Assembly: GCA_028291985.1 (NCBI GenBank)
Contig: JAQGNE010000053.1
Span: 41,273 to 105,272, forward strand
Length of the DNA: 64,000 bases
Direction: 5' to 3'
DNA from: Polaromonas sp.
GTDB taxonomy: Bacteria; Pseudomonadota; Gammaproteobacteria; Burkholderiales; Burkholderiaceae_C
Shown: positions 35,216-43,971 of the stretch, in pieces
Numbering within the stretch: position 1 is the first letter of the stretch
How the letters are laid out: every line of letters begins with the position of its first letter
Notes under the pieces: model-generated
The model's database searches: none
What the model was told of the DNA's origin: nothing
What the model saw: only the letters and a program-made list of their open reading frames with translations
Position numbers and translations under genes: made by a program

Positions 35216-36208
35216 TCAATAGCGCGTCTGGGAGAGTTCAGCAAACAGATCGCTATATAAACGATAGCGGGAAGTGCTTATACCTTCAGAGCCAGAGCCC
35301 GATTTGTATTCAAGAATGACACCACAACCCGGTTCATGCAGGTGGGTGCAGTTATAGAACTTGCATGCCTGCGCATGGGCTTTCAAATCGGGCATCAGGC
35401 CCGCCAGCTGCATGGGCTCTATGTGGTTCAGGCCAAACTCCTGAAAGCCTGGCGAGTCAATCAATGCGGTGGTCCGGGCTACGTCCACCCAATACAGGGT
35501 GGTGCTCGTGGTGGTGTGCTTGCCTGAATTCAGCGCTTGGGAAATTTCTGCCGTCAGTACGTTTGCCTGCGGTATCAGCAGGTTGGTGAGGCTGCTTTTG
35601 CCGGCACCTGACGGGCCAAGCACCAGCGTTTTCTTGCCATCGAGCAACTGCAGCAGTGCCGAGGTTTGTATATGATCCGCGGAAGTGGCTTCTACCTGGT
35701 CCGATTTAGGCCTGATAGCCAGCGCCAGCATCTGGTAGCCCATCGACCGATAGGGAGCCAGCTTGGCCCAGGCTCGTCCGAAAGGTTCTGCCAGGTCGCT
35801 CTTGTTCAGTGCAATGACCGGTTTGATTTTTGCTGCTTCGGCCGCAATCAAGGCGCGCGTGAGCTGGCTCTCTGAAAACTCCGGTTCCGCCGCGATCAGT
35901 ATGAGCACCTGGTCCAGATTGGCCGCAAACGACTTGGTGCGCATGTCGTCCTGCCGGTAAAACAGGTTCTTGCGCGTCTCGACTTTTTCTATCGTGCCTT
36001 CGTCCTGCGTGGGAAGCCACTGGATCCGGTCGCCCACAACGACCTGGCTCTTTTTGCCACGCGGGTGGCAGATGACCCGCTTTCCGTCATCAGTTTCTAC
36101 CAGCACATGGCGACCAAACCCTGCCACGACCAATCCGGGCTGCGTGCCGGATACCGATGCTGTTGCCGAGCCGGGCAATGAACGATAGGGTTTTGCAGGT
36201 CTATTCAA
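35216..36208 (-). CDS. rsgA: Ribosome small-subunit-dependent GTPase A
   Basis: 330 residues, a circularly permuted GTPase that checks 30S maturation. An N-terminal OB fold is followed by the G4 motif ALNKSDLAEP, then G1 LGPSGAGKSSLTN and G3 DSPGFQEFGL in permuted order, and a C-terminal zinc finger (CKFYNCTHLHEPGC). The C-terminal tail around 35240-35290 (CGCTAT...ATAGCG) faintly resembles the dispersed repeat. The start overlaps the stop of phhB (ATGA). Confidence 0.95.
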   Translation of the reverse strand: MNRPAKPYRSLPGSATASVSGTQPGLVVAGFGRHVLVETDDGKRVICHPRGKKSQVVVGDRIQWLPTQDEGTIEKVETRKNLFYRQDDMRTKSFAANLDQVLILIAAEPEFSESQLTRALIAAEAAKIKPVIALNKSDLAEPFGRAWAKLAPYRSMGYQMLALAIRPKSDQVEATSADHIQTSALLQLLDGKKTLVLGPSGAGKSSLTNLLIPQANVLTAEISQALNSGKHTTTSTTLYWVDVARTTALIDSPGFQEFGLNHIEPMQLAGLMPDLKAHAQACKFYNCTHLHEPGCGVILEYKSGSGSEGISTSRYRLYSDLFAELSQTRY

Positions 36209-36522
36209 GCCAGCAATCCGTCAACCTTGGACGCGCAGAAAAAGTCGCTTGCCGAAATGCCGCTTACATCATGCGTGTTGAAGCGAACCGTGCAGTGGCC
36301 GTAGCTCAGCGCAAGGTCGGGATGATGATCTTGTGCATTGGCAATGAAAGCTACCGCGTTCACAAAGCCGACGGTTTCGTAATAGTCCTTGAACGCAAAA
36401 GTCTTTTCAAGAGATCCGTCAACGAGCCGCCAGCCGGGCACCTGTTCGCCATTGAGTTTACTCAGCTGGGTGACGATTTCCGTGGCACTGAAAGCCCGGC
36501 GGTTTTGGTGGATGGGGTTCAT
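36205..36522 (-). CDS. phhB: Pterin-4a-carbinolamine dehydratase
   Basis: 105 residues. Dehydrates 4a-hydroxytetrahydrobiopterin during phenylalanine hydroxylation. The signature NAQDHHPDLALSYGHCTVRF has the catalytic His pair and the Asp-Leu. It lies three bases after the M48 peptidase gene and overlaps rsgA, a three-gene run common in betaproteobacteria. Confidence 0.93.
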   Translation of the reverse strand: MNPIHQNRRAFSATEIVTQLSKLNGEQVPGWRLVDGSLEKTFAFKDYYETVGFVNAVAFIANAQDHHPDLALSYGHCTVRFNTHDVSGISASDFFCASKVDGLLA

Positions 36523-36525
36523 GGT

Positions 36526-37827
36526 CTAGGCAGCACTTTCGATAACAGGTGCCATGCGCGCCAGGCGCTCTGACGCGGGCGGATGGGAATAGTAGAACTT
36601 CACGAATGCCGGGTCTGGCGTCAAGGTGCTGGCATTGTCCTTGTACAGCTTGATAAGGGCGCTTTGCAGATCACGACCATCGGTCTGGGAGATGGCATAC
36701 GCGTCTGCCTCGAACTCATGCTTGCGCGACAAGCGCGCGGCGACCGGTGCAACAAAAAAACTGAACAGCGGCACTACTAGCATGAAAAGCAGGAGCGCGA
36801 GCGCATCGTTGGGGCTGGCCGCCACCGTGGGATCGATGTTGGGCCGCACGCCCAGCCCGGTATAAAACCAGGACTGTGATGACAGCCAGCCCAGCAAGGC
36901 AAAGCCGGCCAGGCTGATGGCGAACATCGACACCATCCGTTTGATGATGTGCTTGTGCTTGAAGTGGCCCAACTCGTGGGCCAGCACCGCATCCACTTCG
37001 CCCGGTGTCAGCTGCTGAAGCAGGGTGTCATAGAACACCACCCTTTTGGCAGCGCCGAATCCGGTGAAGTAGGCGTTGGCGTGTGCCGAGCGCTTGCTGC
37101 CGTCCATCACGAAAAGTCCTTTGGCTGCAAAACCGCATCGCTGCATAAGCGCCGTCACGCGCGCTCTCAACAGGTCGTCTTCGAGTGGCTTGAATTTGTT
37201 GAAAAGTGGCGCAATCACCGTCGGGAAGAGGACGAGGATCAAAAGATTGAACCCCATCCACGCACCCCACGCCCAAAGCCACCAGAACTTGCCAGCGCTG
37301 CCCATCAGCCACAGGATAAGCGCAACAATCGGCAAACCAACCACAAGGCCTACCAGCGTCGACTTGAAAAGGTCGGCCAGCCACAGACGAAAGGTCATCT
37401 TGTTAAAGCCAAACCGTTCTTCAATTCTGAAGGTGCTGTAGAGCGTAAACGGCAGGTCCAGCAGCCCGCTGACCAGCGCAAAGCTGGCCAGTAACGCCAT
37501 CTGCGTGACCAGGCTGCCGTACCTCGCCAGACCCGAGTCGTTGATTGCCCGGTTCAACGCGTCGATGCCGCCGAACAAGGTCCATCCCAGCAGCACAGCA
37601 GCGGCAAATGCCATCTCGATCAGGCCGAACCGTGTTTTGGTGATGGTGTAGTCAGCGGCTTTTTTGTGCGCGTCCAGGGAAATGCTGGCAGCAAATACCG
37701 CCGGCACTTTGTCTCGGTTTTCGGCCACATGCCGGATCTGCCGTGAAGCCAGGTAAAAACGCGTGAGCAGCCCCACGGACAAGGCCACCGAAAACGCCAG
37801 TGTCATATGCAGAGAATAGTCGCTCAT
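36526..37827 (-). CDS. M48 (Ste24-type) membrane metallopeptidase
   Basis: 433 residues, about seven TM helices. The zinc site is HELGHFKHKHI, with the third ligand in SRKHEFEADAYAIS. This matches the CAAX-prenyl-protease-like M48A group, which in bacteria probably acts in inner-membrane protein quality control. It is divergent from orn with 34 bases between the starts. Confidence 0.92.
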   Translation of the reverse strand: MSDYSLHMTLAFSVALSVGLLTRFYLASRQIRHVAENRDKVPAVFAASISLDAHKKAADYTITKTRFGLIEMAFAAAVLLGWTLFGGIDALNRAINDSGLARYGSLVTQMALLASFALVSGLLDLPFTLYSTFRIEERFGFNKMTFRLWLADLFKSTLVGLVVGLPIVALILWLMGSAGKFWWLWAWGAWMGFNLLILVLFPTVIAPLFNKFKPLEDDLLRARVTALMQRCGFAAKGLFVMDGSKRSAHANAYFTGFGAAKRVVFYDTLLQQLTPGEVDAVLAHELGHFKHKHIIKRMVSMFAISLAGFALLGWLSSQSWFYTGLGVRPNIDPTVAASPNDALALLLFMLVVPLFSFFVAPVAARLSRKHEFEADAYAISQTDGRDLQSALIKLYKDNASTLTPDPAFVKFYYSHPPASERLARMAPVIESAA

Positions 37828-37861
37828 GCGGGAAGTTTAGGCGATCAGCGAGAATTGCCAG

Positions 37862-38425
37862 ATGTCCGTTGCCGAACCCCTACTCAAAAAATCCGACCAG
37901 AATCTCGTATGGCTTGACTGTGAAATGACAGGCCTTGATCCCGAGAAAGAACGGCTTATCGAAATCGCCGTCATCGTGACCGGCCCGCAGCTGACGCCAC
38001 GCATCGAAGGTCCGGTGCTGGCAATACATCAGTCAGATGAACTGCTCGACCAGATGGATAACTGGAACAAGGGAACGCACGGGCGCAGCGGCCTTATCGA
38101 CAAGGTAAAGGCAAGCCATGTGACGGAAGAAAGCGCTGAAGCGCAGATACTGCTTTTCCTGTCGCAGTACCTCCCCAAAGGGGTGTCACCCTTGTGCGGC
38201 AACACCATCAGCCAAGACAGGCGTTTTCTGGTGAAGTACATGCCCAGGCTTGAGGCTTTCCTGCACTATCGCAATATAGATATCAGCACGCTGAAAGAAC
38301 TAGCCAAACGCTGGAAGCCTGAGGTTTACAGCGCGTTCAAGAAGCGGCAGATGCATACCGCCCTGGCGGATGTTCATGAATCGATAGATGAGCTTGAGCA
38401 CTACCGGGAGCACTTCATCAAATAG
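37862..38425 (+). CDS. orn: Oligoribonuclease
   Basis: 187 residues, a DEDDh 3'-5' exoribonuclease that degrades 2-5-mers and pGpG. The motifs [40 protein letters not shown] and the terminal [20 protein letters not shown] carry the catalytic acids and His. The start codon directly follows the divergent promoter region shared with the M48 gene. Confidence 0.97.
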   Translation: MSVAEPLLKKSDQNLVWLDCEMTGLDPEKERLIEIAVIVTGPQLTPRIEGPVLAIHQSDELLDQMDNWNKGTHGRSGLIDKVKASHVTEESAEAQILLFLSQYLPKGVSPLCGNTISQDRRFLVKYMPRLEAFLHYRNIDISTLKELAKRWKPEVYSAFKKRQMHTALADVHESIDELEHYREHFIK

Positions 38426-38431
38426 TTGCGA

Positions 38432-38500
38432 TTAATTTGGGTGCTTCCCTCATTCCGGACTGAATAGTTTGCTATTAATAAGATAGCGGCGGATGCGCTG
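38432..38500 (-). repeat. Dispersed repeat, copy 7
   Basis: Read on the minus strand, TTAATAGCAAACTATTCAG is followed by GGAATGAGGGAAGCACCC; the ATAGC end and its spacing match other copies, though the GGGCT core is worn. It lies 7 bases after the orn stop. Confidence 0.5.
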
Positions 38501-38639
38501 CTTAGCAACCATCCGGTGATCGCACGGGCTGCACGACCCTACGAACAACGCGGTAAGTAGTACAAACCCGCGATACGTGCCATAATCATGGGCTTGCAGA
38601 TGCACAAGGTGCACCCTGCATTTGTACATCTACCTCACA

Positions 38640-38775
38640 CTTTTTCGACTCTACTGACAGAGTCACGGTTACCGGCAAGACATGTTTTTTTGGAAGCATG
38701 TGCCCGGCCCGCATATTCGTTTGATGGTTGATGTTTTATTAACCATGAACGAAGCCTTCTGCAGCGCAGAAGGTC
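38640..38775 (+). promoter_or_regulatory. Structured 5' leader of the DEAD-box helicase gene
   Basis: Three successive stem-loops precede the helicase: GACTCT/AGAGTC (38647-38664), ATGGTT/AACCAT (38724-38746) and CCTTCTG/CAGAAGG (38755-38773). They end about 65 bases before the start. Long structured leaders are known for cold-induced and self-regulated RNA helicases; no T-run follows these hairpins, so they do not look like terminators. Confidence 0.45.
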
Positions 38776-38838
38776 GAGTTTCCTGTTGCGATTTTTGGCT
38801 CTGCCAAGGCATTCGCACAGGTGATTATTGAGACCAAC

Positions 38839-40782
38839 ATGACTGAATCTTTTGAGACTCGCGGCGACCTGTTGCCCGACACCATGAACGACAACGCGCA
38901 CAACGACATCATCAATGTCATTGACGCTGACGCGCTTGACGGCGCAATGCCTGCGCTTCACGTGATCCCTGACTTTTCCGACAGCCCTGCTGCTGCCGAA
39001 TCATCGCTCGACGCTGTCATCGCAGAGCCGAATGGTTTTGTGAAGCTCGGTCTTGCAACGGAACTGCTGCAAGCAGTGGCCGACATGGGATTTACCCAGC
39101 CGACCGCCGTGCAGATGGCCACAATTCCAAAAGCGATGCAAGCGCTGGATGCTGCCAGCGCTGACAAGAAAGCCAAATTCACCGACCTGCTGGTGTCCAG
39201 CCAGACGGGTAGCGGCAAGACCGCCGCATTTTTGCTTCCTGTTCTGCACACCTTGCTGATGCAGCAAGAGCAGGCTGAGCGTGATGAACGTACAGAGTTC
39301 GAGCGTTTGAGTGCAGAAGCTGTTGCCCGCGGTGAAGCACCGTTGAAAAAGCCAAAGCGCAAAGACCCGACAAATGCGCGCAACTTCAAGGCCGCCACGC
39401 CTGGCGCCTTGATTCTTTGCCCAACACGCGAGCTGGCGCAGCAGGTGTGCGCCGATGCGATTGACTTGGTTCGCCATTGCCGTGGGTTGCGTGTTGCCAA
39501 TGTGGTCGGCGGTATTCCGTACCAGTTACAGATTGCCAAGTTGCAAAATGCCAATCTGGTGGTTGCAACGCCTGGCCGTCTGCTTGATTTGCAGCGCAGC
39601 ATGCAGATCAAGCTGGACCAGGTCCAGTTTCTGGTGGTGGACGAGGCCGACCGCATGCTTGACCTTGGCTTCGCCGATGACCTCACAGAAGTCAACCAGC
39701 TGACCATCGAGCGCAAGCAAACCATGATGTTCAGCGCCACATTTGCGCCGCGCATCATGCAATTGGCGACGCGCGTCATGCGCCAGCCGCAGCGCGTCGA
39801 GATTGATTCGCCACACGAAAAACACGCTTCCATCACGCAGTCTTTGCTGTGGGCGGACAACATGACGCACAAACGCAAGTTGTTGGATCACTCCTTGCGT
39901 GACACGACCATGAACCAGTCGATTGTGTTTGCCTGCACGCAGGTTGAATGCGATGGATTGGCCAATGATTTGGTGCAGGAAGGCTTTAGCGCCGTGGCGT
40001 TGCATGGCGCTTTGAGCCAGGGTTTGCGCAACCGGCGTCTGATGGCGTTTCGTGATGGCCGCGTGCAGATTCTGGTTGCGACTGACGTCGCCGCCCGCGG
40101 TCTGGACGTTCCTACGATCACCCACGTTATCAACTACGGTTTGCCCATGAAATCGGAAGATTACGTGCACCGTATTGGCCGAACCGGCCGTGCAGGTCGG
40201 GAAGGCCAGGCGATCACCATTGCCGAGTTCCGTGACCGCCGCAAGATCCAGGACATCGAGCATTACACCCAGCAAAATCTCAAGCCCAGCGTGATTGCCG
40301 GTCTGGAGCCGCAACAGCGGTTTGCGCCAACGTCGGATCGCCCGCGTGGCAACTTCGGCGGTGCACGTGATGACCGCGGTGGCCGCAGTTTTGGCGGTGG
40401 CGGTGGCGGCTATGCTGGCAGAAAACCGGCGGGTGGTGGTTTTGGTGGTGGCCAGGGCGGCGGCTATGCCGGCAACCGTGGTAATGACCGTGACCGTGGC
40501 GCTCCTTTCCAGGGACAGCCTCCAGCAGGTAATTTTGGTGGAGACCGCGGCTTTGCAGAGCGAGCACCACGTCGCCCCGATGAGCGCAGCTTTGCTCCCC
40601 GTGAGGAGCGTAGCTTTGCGCCCCGGACAGACCGTAATTTTGGCGCCCGCAATGAAGGCTTTGCGCCGCGTGCCGATTTTGCGGATCGCAAGCCTGCTTT
40701 TGCCCGCCCAGCCGGCAAAGTGTTCGTTCCGCGCGATGCAGCCAAAAAGGCCGGCAAGTTTTCCAAGCCTGCCCGTGACTGA
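38839..40782 (+). CDS. DEAD-box ATP-dependent RNA helicase with RGG-rich tail (RhlE-like)
   Basis: 647 residues. A ~60-residue acidic N-terminus precedes the helicase core: Q motif MGFTQPTAVQMATIPKAMQA, Walker A SSQTGSGKTAAFLLP, PTRELAQQ, VDEADRMLDLGF, SAT in MMFSATFAPRIM, and VATDVAARGLDVP, HRIGRTGRAGREG. A charged insert (RDERTEFERLSAEAVARGEA...) splits motifs I and Ia. The ~150-residue tail is Gly/Arg/Phe-rich with RSFGGGGGGYAGRK-type repeats, typical of RNA-binding tails. It unwinds RNA in decay or ribosome assembly. The start MTESFETRGDLLP is chosen over an ATT/ATG-less extension six codons longer. Confidence 0.92.
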   Translation: MTESFETRGDLLPDTMNDNAHNDIINVIDADALDGAMPALHVIPDFSDSPAAAESSLDAVIAEPNGFVKLGLATELLQAVADMGFTQPTAVQMATIPKAMQALDAASADKKAKFTDLLVSSQTGSGKTAAFLLPVLHTLLMQQEQAERDERTEFERLSAEAVARGEAPLKKPKRKDPTNARNFKAATPGALILCPTRELAQQVCADAIDLVRHCRGLRVANVVGGIPYQLQIAKLQNANLVVATPGRLLDLQRSMQIKLDQVQFLVVDEADRMLDLGFADDLTEVNQLTIERKQTMMFSATFAPRIMQLATRVMRQPQRVEIDSPHEKHASITQSLLWADNMTHKRKLLDHSLRDTTMNQSIVFACTQVECDGLANDLVQEGFSAVALHGALSQGLRNRRLMAFRDGRVQILVATDVAARGLDVPTITHVINYGLPMKSEDYVHRIGRTGRAGREGQAITIAEFRDRRKIQDIEHYTQQNLKPSVIAGLEPQQRFAPTSDRPRGNFGGARDDRGGRSFGGGGGGYAGRKPAGGGFGGGQGGGYAGNRGNDRDRGAPFQGQPPAGNFGGDRGFAERAPRRPDERSFAPREERSFAPRTDRNFGARNEGFAPRADFADRKPAFARPAGKVFVPRDAAKKAGKFSKPARD

Positions 40783-40834
40783 TCACGACAAGGTCTGGCC
40801 TTTCGGGCGTCGGAACTAGATCGACCCGCCAGTT

Positions 40835-40873
40835 AAAAGGCCGCTGCAACTTCAAGTTGCAGCGGCCTTTTTC
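40835..40873 (+). terminator. Rho-independent terminator of the helicase gene
   Basis: AAGGCCGCTGCAACTT pairs perfectly with AAGTTGCAGCGGCCTT across a CA loop, followed by TTTCTT. With A-runs on its left side it could also serve the converging Bug gene. Confidence 0.93.
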
Positions 40874-40916
40874 TTGCTGCCCACGCGTTCACGCGGCGGC
40901 GCTGTCGATACCCCCG

Positions 40917-41885
40917 CTATTCGATCTTGATGCCAATGTCCTTCACGACCTTGCCCCAACGGTTCATTTCCTTAACCATATAGTCAGACAACGCTTCTGG
41001 TGACGACGGTGTGGGCTCCACGCCTGCGTCATACAGCGCTTTTTTGGTGTCAGGCGCGTTCATGACTTTTGCAATTTCGGTGTTCAGTTTGGTCACGATT
41101 TCCTTGGGCATGCCAGCAGGGCCCAACAAGGCCAGCCAGACCGAAGCTTCATAACCTGCAACACCGGCTTCCTGCATGGTCGGCACATCCGGCAGTTGCG
41201 GAATCCGCTTTGCCGTGGTCACAGCCAGCGCTTTCAGGCGGCCCTGGGGAACCTGCGACAAGGCATTGGGAACTCCGGCAAAGCTGCTCTCGACCACGCC
41301 GGCCACCAGATCCGTGGCAGAACCACCGCTGCCGCGATAGGGAACATGCTTGAGCGGTGCACCTGTCATCGACACGAAAAGGCCGCCCATCAAATGCTGC
41401 GAGCTGCCGTTACCAGAAGAGGCATAGTGAATAGTGTCAGGTGCAGCCTTGGCCAAAGCTACAAATTCCTGCACATTCTTGGCCGGCACCTTGGGGTTGA
41501 CCAGCAGCACATACGGTGAGTCCACCAGTTTTGAGACCGCCGTGAAACTCTTGATCGGGTCATACGGCATGTTCTTGTAGATCCATGGACTGATGACGTG
41601 AGTCGTGGAGATCATCACCAGGGTGTACCCATCCGGGGCAGCCTTGGCAACAAAATCACTGCCGATCGTCGAGCCAGCACCTGCCTTGTTTTCGATCACG
41701 AATTGCTGACCTAGCGAAACTGACAACTTCTGACCCAGGATGCGCGCCACCACGTCGGTGAAGCCGCCTGGCGCAAAAGGAACGATCAGCTTGATCGGCT
41801 TGTTGGGGTAAGCCTGGGCGAAAGCATTGCCGATGGCAAGCGTCAGCACTGAGCCAGCCAACGCAAATTTGATGACGTTTTTCAT
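40917..41885 (-). CDS. Bug-family (TctC-like) periplasmic solute-binding protein
   Basis: 322 residues with a signal peptide (ALAGSVLTLAIGNAFAQ) and the Bug start AYPNKPIKLIVPFAPGGFTD. These receptors bind carboxylates and related organic solutes for tripartite tricarboxylate transporters; Comamonadaceae carry very many, mostly without an adjacent transporter, as here. It is the last gene of the FAH, hydrolase, Bug run, starting 5 bases after the hydrolase gene, so it probably captures the substrate of that pathway. Confidence 0.92.
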   Translation of the reverse strand: MKNVIKFALAGSVLTLAIGNAFAQAYPNKPIKLIVPFAPGGFTDVVARILGQKLSVSLGQQFVIENKAGAGSTIGSDFVAKAAPDGYTLVMISTTHVISPWIYKNMPYDPIKSFTAVSKLVDSPYVLLVNPKVPAKNVQEFVALAKAAPDTIHYASSGNGSSQHLMGGLFVSMTGAPLKHVPYRGSGGSATDLVAGVVESSFAGVPNALSQVPQGRLKALAVTTAKRIPQLPDVPTMQEAGVAGYEASVWLALLGPAGMPKEIVTKLNTEIAKVMNAPDTKKALYDAGVEPTPSSPEALSDYMVKEMNRWGKVVKDIGIKIE

Positions 41886-41890
41886 AAAGT

Positions 41891-42817
41891 TCAGCCTTTG
41901 TATTCAGGTTCTGGCATGGTGAAGAAACTGTGAAGGATTTGGTAGACCATCATGTAGTTCTTCTGCTGAAAGCTGGCATGCGAAATGCCACGCATCACAC
42001 TGAACTGCTTGTTCATGTTGGGTAGCAACATGAAGTAATTCATCAGGTCAGCCATACCAGCGATGCCGTCGTACTCACCGCGCAAAATGATCGTGGGGAC
42101 CGTCAGTTTCGCAGGGTCCAGCAGCGGTAGGCGGGAGCACATGTCCACATAAGTGCCGGTCGGCATGGAGTCGTCCAGCGTCAGGATGGCATCCGCAAAT
42201 GCCTCAACCACGCGTTGCTCCACCGTATCGGGATGGTCACGCTGGAAGATGCTGTGGACGAACGCGCGGTCGATAGGCCGGCGGTTTTTTGCCAGAAACT
42301 CAGGCAACTTCTTTTTGCGTTGTTCCAGCGTATGGCTGCCTTCGCCCGTCCAGACAAACGCATCGAGCGCCACTTTGGCAACACGCTCGGGATGACGTTC
42401 ACTGAAAAGCCCTGTTTTCAACGCGCCGGACGAAATGCCGTACATCAGCAGTGTCTTGTCCTCGCTGCGCTGCAGGATGTATTCGCTGCCTGCCGCCAGA
42501 TCGTCTGCACCGTTGCTGATGTCGAAGTTGATGGTCCTGTGCTTGTCGGACCGGCCGTAGCCTTCGTTGTCCATCGTCCAGGTATCAAAACCGCGTTCTG
42601 CAAACCAGTCCATGGCGGACGAATACGGCCGGCCCGGAACGCTCAGGTCAAATGTGGGCTGCGACGCCATCGACGAGCCGTGCACAAAAAATATCGTGCC
42701 GGCATGTGGCACCTTGGTAGATGCTTTCTTCTCCCACAGAAACAGTTTGATATCGCCTTCTGCCGTGGACTTTTTCGTCCAGTGCTCCACGCCGCCTGTC
42801 CAGGTCACATCACTCAT
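41891..42817 (-). CDS. Alpha/beta hydrolase
   Basis: 308 residues with an oxyanion-hole strand TIFFVHGSSMASQ, the nucleophile elbow MYGISSGALKTG (Ser) and a late Asp/His pair (LRGEYDGIAG, GISHASFQ). The N-terminus has no signal peptide, so it is cytoplasmic. Coupled with a fumarylacetoacetate-hydrolase-fold enzyme, it probably cleaves a C-C or ester bond in a catabolic pathway; the substrate is unknown. Confidence 0.85.
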   Translation of the reverse strand: MSDVTWTGGVEHWTKKSTAEGDIKLFLWEKKASTKVPHAGTIFFVHGSSMASQPTFDLSVPGRPYSSAMDWFAERGFDTWTMDNEGYGRSDKHRTINFDISNGADDLAAGSEYILQRSEDKTLLMYGISSGALKTGLFSERHPERVAKVALDAFVWTGEGSHTLEQRKKKLPEFLAKNRRPIDRAFVHSIFQRDHPDTVEQRVVEAFADAILTLDDSMPTGTYVDMCSRLPLLDPAKLTVPTIILRGEYDGIAGMADLMNYFMLLPNMNKQFSVMRGISHASFQQKNYMMVYQILHSFFTMPEPEYKG

Positions 42818-42878
42818 TCAAAGTCTCCTTAATAGGGCACCCAAAGTGCCATCTTGATTTTTCGGCCACTGCCGAAAG

Positions 42879-43748
42879 TTATACGAAACGGTTTTCAATC
42901 ACGCCGATACCGTCGATCTCGATACGTACGGTGTCACCAGCCTTGAGGTACTGCGGCGGCTTCAACCCCATACCGACGCCTGCTGGGGTGCCGGTGGCGA
43001 TGATGTCTCCCGGGTACAAGGTGATTCCCCGCGAGCAGGTTTCGATCAGGGTTGGAATGTCAAAAATTAGATCAGTGGTCTGGCCGTCCTGGCGCAGTTC
43101 GCCATTTACCCAGCCTCTGACGCGTGTGCGCGTACCGTCAAGCTCATCGGCTGTGACCACCCAGGGGCCCATCGGGCAGAAGGTGTCAAATGACTTGCCG
43201 AGATCCCACTGCTGGTGGCGCATCTGCACATCCCGCGCGGTCACATCGTTCACGATGGTGTAGCCAAACACATGGCTCATGGCTTGCGCCTTGCTAATGT
43301 TCTTGCCGCCGGTACCAATTACCACGGCCAGTTCGGACTCATAGTCGATCTGCTCCGATGCCGCGCCTGGCAACACCACGTTATCGTTCGGACCCACTAC
43401 GCATTCAGGCACTTTGGTGAACACGATCGGCCACGATTCCGGATCGGCAGTGTTGTCCTTGAAAACTGATGCAGACAGCTCTTTGGCATGCGCGTGGTAG
43501 TTGCGACCGACGCAGAAAATATTGCGTCGTGGCATGGGAATCGGCGCTTCCAGCTTGATATCGGCAACTGACAAGTCCGATGTGTTGCTGTTGAGCAAGG
43601 CCTGCAGATTCGCAGCCCTGTTGATAACGGCCAACACGCCGGAGCTGGCTTCTTCCCGGCTCAGGTCAAGGGGCTTGACGAATTTTGCATCTGCTGAAAC
43701 TATGCCGACATGTCGCCGTCCGTTCCATTGAAAAGTTGCTAAGCGCAA
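42879..43748 (-). CDS. Fumarylacetoacetate hydrolase-family enzyme, TTG start
   Basis: 289 residues. The FAH fold is shown by IFCVGRNYHAHAKELSAS, DYESELAVVIGTGGKNISKA (metal-binding Glu residues) and PGDIIATGTPAGVGMG. Members hydrolyse or decarboxylate acylpyruvates, or hydrate 2-oxopentenoates. No ATG suits the family N-terminus; a TTG at 43748 gives MRLATFQWNGRRHVGIV and has AGGAG six bases upstream. It heads a minus-strand unit with the alpha/beta hydrolase and the Bug receptor and is divergent from a GntR gene. Confidence 0.87.
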   Translation of the reverse strand: MRLATFQWNGRRHVGIVSADAKFVKPLDLSREEASSGVLAVINRAANLQALLNSNTSDLSVADIKLEAPIPMPRRNIFCVGRNYHAHAKELSASVFKDNTADPESWPIVFTKVPECVVGPNDNVVLPGAASEQIDYESELAVVIGTGGKNISKAQAMSHVFGYTIVNDVTARDVQMRHQQWDLGKSFDTFCPMGPWVVTADELDGTRTRVRGWVNGELRQDGQTTDLIFDIPTLIETCSRGITLYPGDIIATGTPAGVGMGLKPPQYLKAGDTVRIEIDGIGVIENRFV

Positions 43749-43842
43749 AAGAATCTCCTGGGTTGGCAAGGTTGCGTTGGACCGCGGTATGCGGCCAAGC
43801 ATCCAATTTGATCCAAATCCAACCAATAGTCAACCAATGTTT

Positions 43843-43874
43843 ATGGTTTTCCTACGTTGATCAGGGAAAACCAT
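43843..43874. promoter_or_regulatory. Inverted repeat in the FAH/GntR divergent promoter
   Basis: ATGGTTTTCC (43843-43852) and GGAAAACCAT (43865-43874) are perfect 10-base arms with a 12-base spacer. A second inverted pair AAACCAAT/ATTGGTTT lies at 43908-43931, and tandem CAACCAAT motifs lie to the left (43820-43838). TGGT/ACCA cores are common in FadR-type GntR operators, so these are likely binding sites for the adjacent GntR protein. Confidence 0.6.
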
Positions 43875-43971
43875 TAAATTTAAAGCAGTTTTTGGCTATC
43901 ATTTGATAAACCAATCAGGCCCAATTGGTTTTTTCCGGACCCTGCGACAGCCTATATCTGACAGCCCATTT

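Noticed and set aside
35240..35290. Dispersed repeat copy in the rsgA C-terminus
   Set aside because: CGCTAT/ATAGCG is present, but the protein ending RYRLYSDLFAEL is normal for RsgA and the GGGCT core is missing, so it was not listed.
40280..40855. Proline/histidine-rich frame opposite the helicase tail
   Set aside because: It mirrors the Gly/Arg repeat DNA of the RGG tail and has no independent coding evidence.
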